From JAKSSE01 sp045597645 (GTDB taxonomy: Bacteria; Bacillota; Clostridia; Lachnospirales; Lachnospiraceae): DNA of 64,000 nucleotides. Under the pieces are notes generated by a model. It was not told the origin of the DNA. It did no database searches and saw nothing but the letters and a program-made list of their open reading frames with translations. The stretch covers positions 1 to 64,000 of the forward strand of contig JAZLKM010000020.1 in assembly GCA_045597645.1 (NCBI GenBank), in the 5' to 3' direction. This document shows, piece after piece, positions 62,801 to 64,000 of the stretch (positions are counted from its first letter, which is position 1; each line of letters opens with the position of its first letter). Position numbers and translations under genes: made by a program.

Positions 62801-64000
62801 ATGGCGATTAGTATAAATATAAGTGATACAAAGAAGGCAACTATTCAAAAAGACATGATAGGACTCTTCTTTGAGGATATAAATTATGCGGCTGATGGTG
62901 GTCTCTATGCAGAAATGATAGAAAACCGTGGCTTTGAATTTGTGGATGTGGAAGGTCATAAAGGTGACTATGTCGTGATTAGAGACGGCCTGTACGGCTG
63001 GGATGCATATCCGGCAGACGGAGGCAAGCTTAGGCTTGTAGAAGGAAGCCCTGTGTCAGATGAGAACCCACACTATTTAAGATTTGAGGCTACAAAGCCG
63101 GGAGCAGGATTTTGCAACAAGGCCTATGACGGAGTGGCACTGTCAGAAGGAATGACCTATAAGGTGTCTTTCTATGCGAGAAATATCAGCGGCATGAAGC
63201 AGATTAGTATATGTGTACTAGACGGAAATACTGCTGTAGCTGAAGGCTGCGTTGACCTAAATATCAGCGAGGCGCACTCACTGACACCGTGGGTTAAATA
63301 CGAGACTGTAATAGAGGCTAAAAAAACGGTACGTGGAGGCAAATTCGTAGTATCGTTGTCTGATCCTGGAGTTGTAGAATTCGATTTAATATCGATGATG
63401 CCAACGGACGCAGTGGCAGGAATCTTTAGAAAAGATTTATTTGACAAGCTGCAGAACCTTCATCCGGGATTCATAAGATTTCCGGGAGGTTGCATCATTG
63501 AGGGTAATACTCTTAGCAACAGATATCGCTTCAAGGATACATTAAAGCCGGTGGAGGATAGAAAATCCAACTGGAACCGCTGGGCAGTGCATGGCAATGA
63601 TACTCCGGATGGAGAGCCGAGTAAAAAGAGCCAGTACAGTCATTACAATCAGACCTATGGCATAGGCTATTATGAATTTTTCCTGTTATGCGATCTACTT
63701 GGAGCAAAGCCTTTGCCGGTACTTAATGTAGGCCTGGCATGCCAATATCAGTCATATGAGCTTGTGGAAATTGAAGATGATAAGTTCCAAGATTTCCTGC
63801 AGGATGCTGTGGATCTCATAGAGTTTGCAAATGGGGATGAAAATACCAAGTGGGGAAAAGTAAGAGCAGCGCTTGGGCATAAGGAGCCGTTTGGCCTCGA
63901 GATGGTAGGCATAGGAAATGAGCAGTGGGAGACCGATAAGACAAGGTTTTTCCAGAGATATACTTTGTTTGAGCAGAAAATCCATGCTGCATATCCAGAT
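62801..64000 (+). CDS. Alpha-L-arabinofuranosidase, GH51, N-terminal part (3' end outside window)
   Basis: The first 400 codons of an enzyme that removes arabinofuranosyl side chains from arabinoxylan or arabinan oligosaccharides. The opening 'DMIGLFFEDINYAADGGLYA' and 'MIENRGFEF' are the GH51 start. A CBM4-like beta domain follows (about 60-200), then the barrel with 'FIRFPGGCIIEGNTLSNRYR' and 'MVGIGNEQWETDKTRFFQ', where the Glu near residue 371 in GNEQW is the acid/base. The nucleophile lies beyond the window. No signal peptide is present. It starts at ATG 62801 with GAGGTGAG upstream. Confidence 0.93.
   Translation, partial: MAISINISDTKKATIQKDMIGLFFEDINYAADGGLYAEMIENRGFEFVDVEGHKGDYVVIRDGLYGWDAYPADGGKLRLVEGSPVSDENPHYLRFEATKPGAGFCNKAYDGVALSEGMTYKVSFYARNISGMKQISICVLDGNTAVAEGCVDLNISEAHSLTPWVKYETVIEAKKTVRGGKFVVSLSDPGVVEFDLISMMPTDAVAGIFRKDLFDKLQNLHPGFIRFPGGCIIEGNTLSNRYRFKDTLKPVEDRKSNWNRWAVHGNDTPDGEPSKKSQYSHYNQTYGIGYYEFFLLCDLLGAKPLPVLNVGLACQYQSYELVEIEDDKFQDFLQDAVDLIEFANGDENTKWGKVRAALGHKEPFGLEMVGIGNEQWETDKTRFFQRYTLFEQKIHAAYPD

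Noticed and set aside
1..64000. tRNA genes, CRISPR arrays, insertion sequences, prophage
   Set aside because: No cloverleaf with a T-loop GGTTCGA-type motif, no regularly spaced repeats and no transposase or integrase were seen.

Overview
The window looks like the chromosome of a fibre-degrading, Gram-positive anaerobe of the Lachnospiraceae (Butyrivibrio/Pseudobutyrivibrio or Roseburia type). This is inferred from gene content: binding-protein sugar transporters paired with YesM/YesN two-component systems, intracellular glycoside hydrolases for xylan and uronate oligosaccharides, lipoprotein binding proteins, moderate-to-low GC, and strong AGGAGG-type ribosome binding sites. No rRNA, tRNA, CRISPR array, prophage or insertion sequence was seen.

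Layout. 1-733 is the end of a GH42 beta-galactosidase. 787-4355 (minus) encodes the two halves of an asymmetric ABC exporter, divergent from an AraC regulator (4472-5377). 5419-11199 (minus) is an oppABCDF oligopeptide importer whose leader holds two mutually exclusive hairpins. 11672-12304 is a polysaccharide deacetylase, followed by a decayed LuxR-type regulator, mnmA and a chemoreceptor. 16240-21541 is a run of a GNAT acetyltransferase, a lipid-kinase-like protein, a hybrid histidine kinase and proA.

21593-28539 is an aldouronate-utilisation locus: an AraC regulator divergent from two LplB/LplC-type permeases, a binding protein and a GH67 alpha-glucuronidase. 28572-39352 is a second uronate locus: YesN and YesM on minus, divergent from a binding protein, two permeases, a GH88 unsaturated glucuronyl hydrolase, a protein with an F5/8C-like domain and a DUF2264 protein. 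None of the three enzyme-region proteins has a signal peptide, so imported oligosaccharides are probably broken down in the cytoplasm. 39520-42218 holds a degenerate-GGDEF/EAL protein and a TraX-like membrane protein.

42298-50784 is a third sugar system. A histidine kinase, a membrane-anchored periplasmic-binding-like protein and a response regulator (the arrangement of XylFII-LytS-YesN sensors) precede a YtfQ/YtfR/YtfT/YjfF-type importer. Phased repeats sit in front of the importer promoter.

50852-55342 (minus) encodes a PlsC-like acyltransferase with a zinc ribbon, a GltS-like symporter and a DUF3298-type lipoprotein. 55548-62114 is the least familiar part. An EF-G paralogue with altered GTPase motifs is translationally coupled to a 996-residue protein (TIR domain, one membrane span, large beta-propeller), followed 7 bases later by a DHH phosphoesterase with an extra C-terminal domain. 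The window ends with an RpiB/LacAB-type isomerase and the first 400 codons of a GH51 arabinofuranosidase.

Functions are read from motifs and family resemblance only. No database search or folding program was run. Promoters and RNA structures were found by eye.
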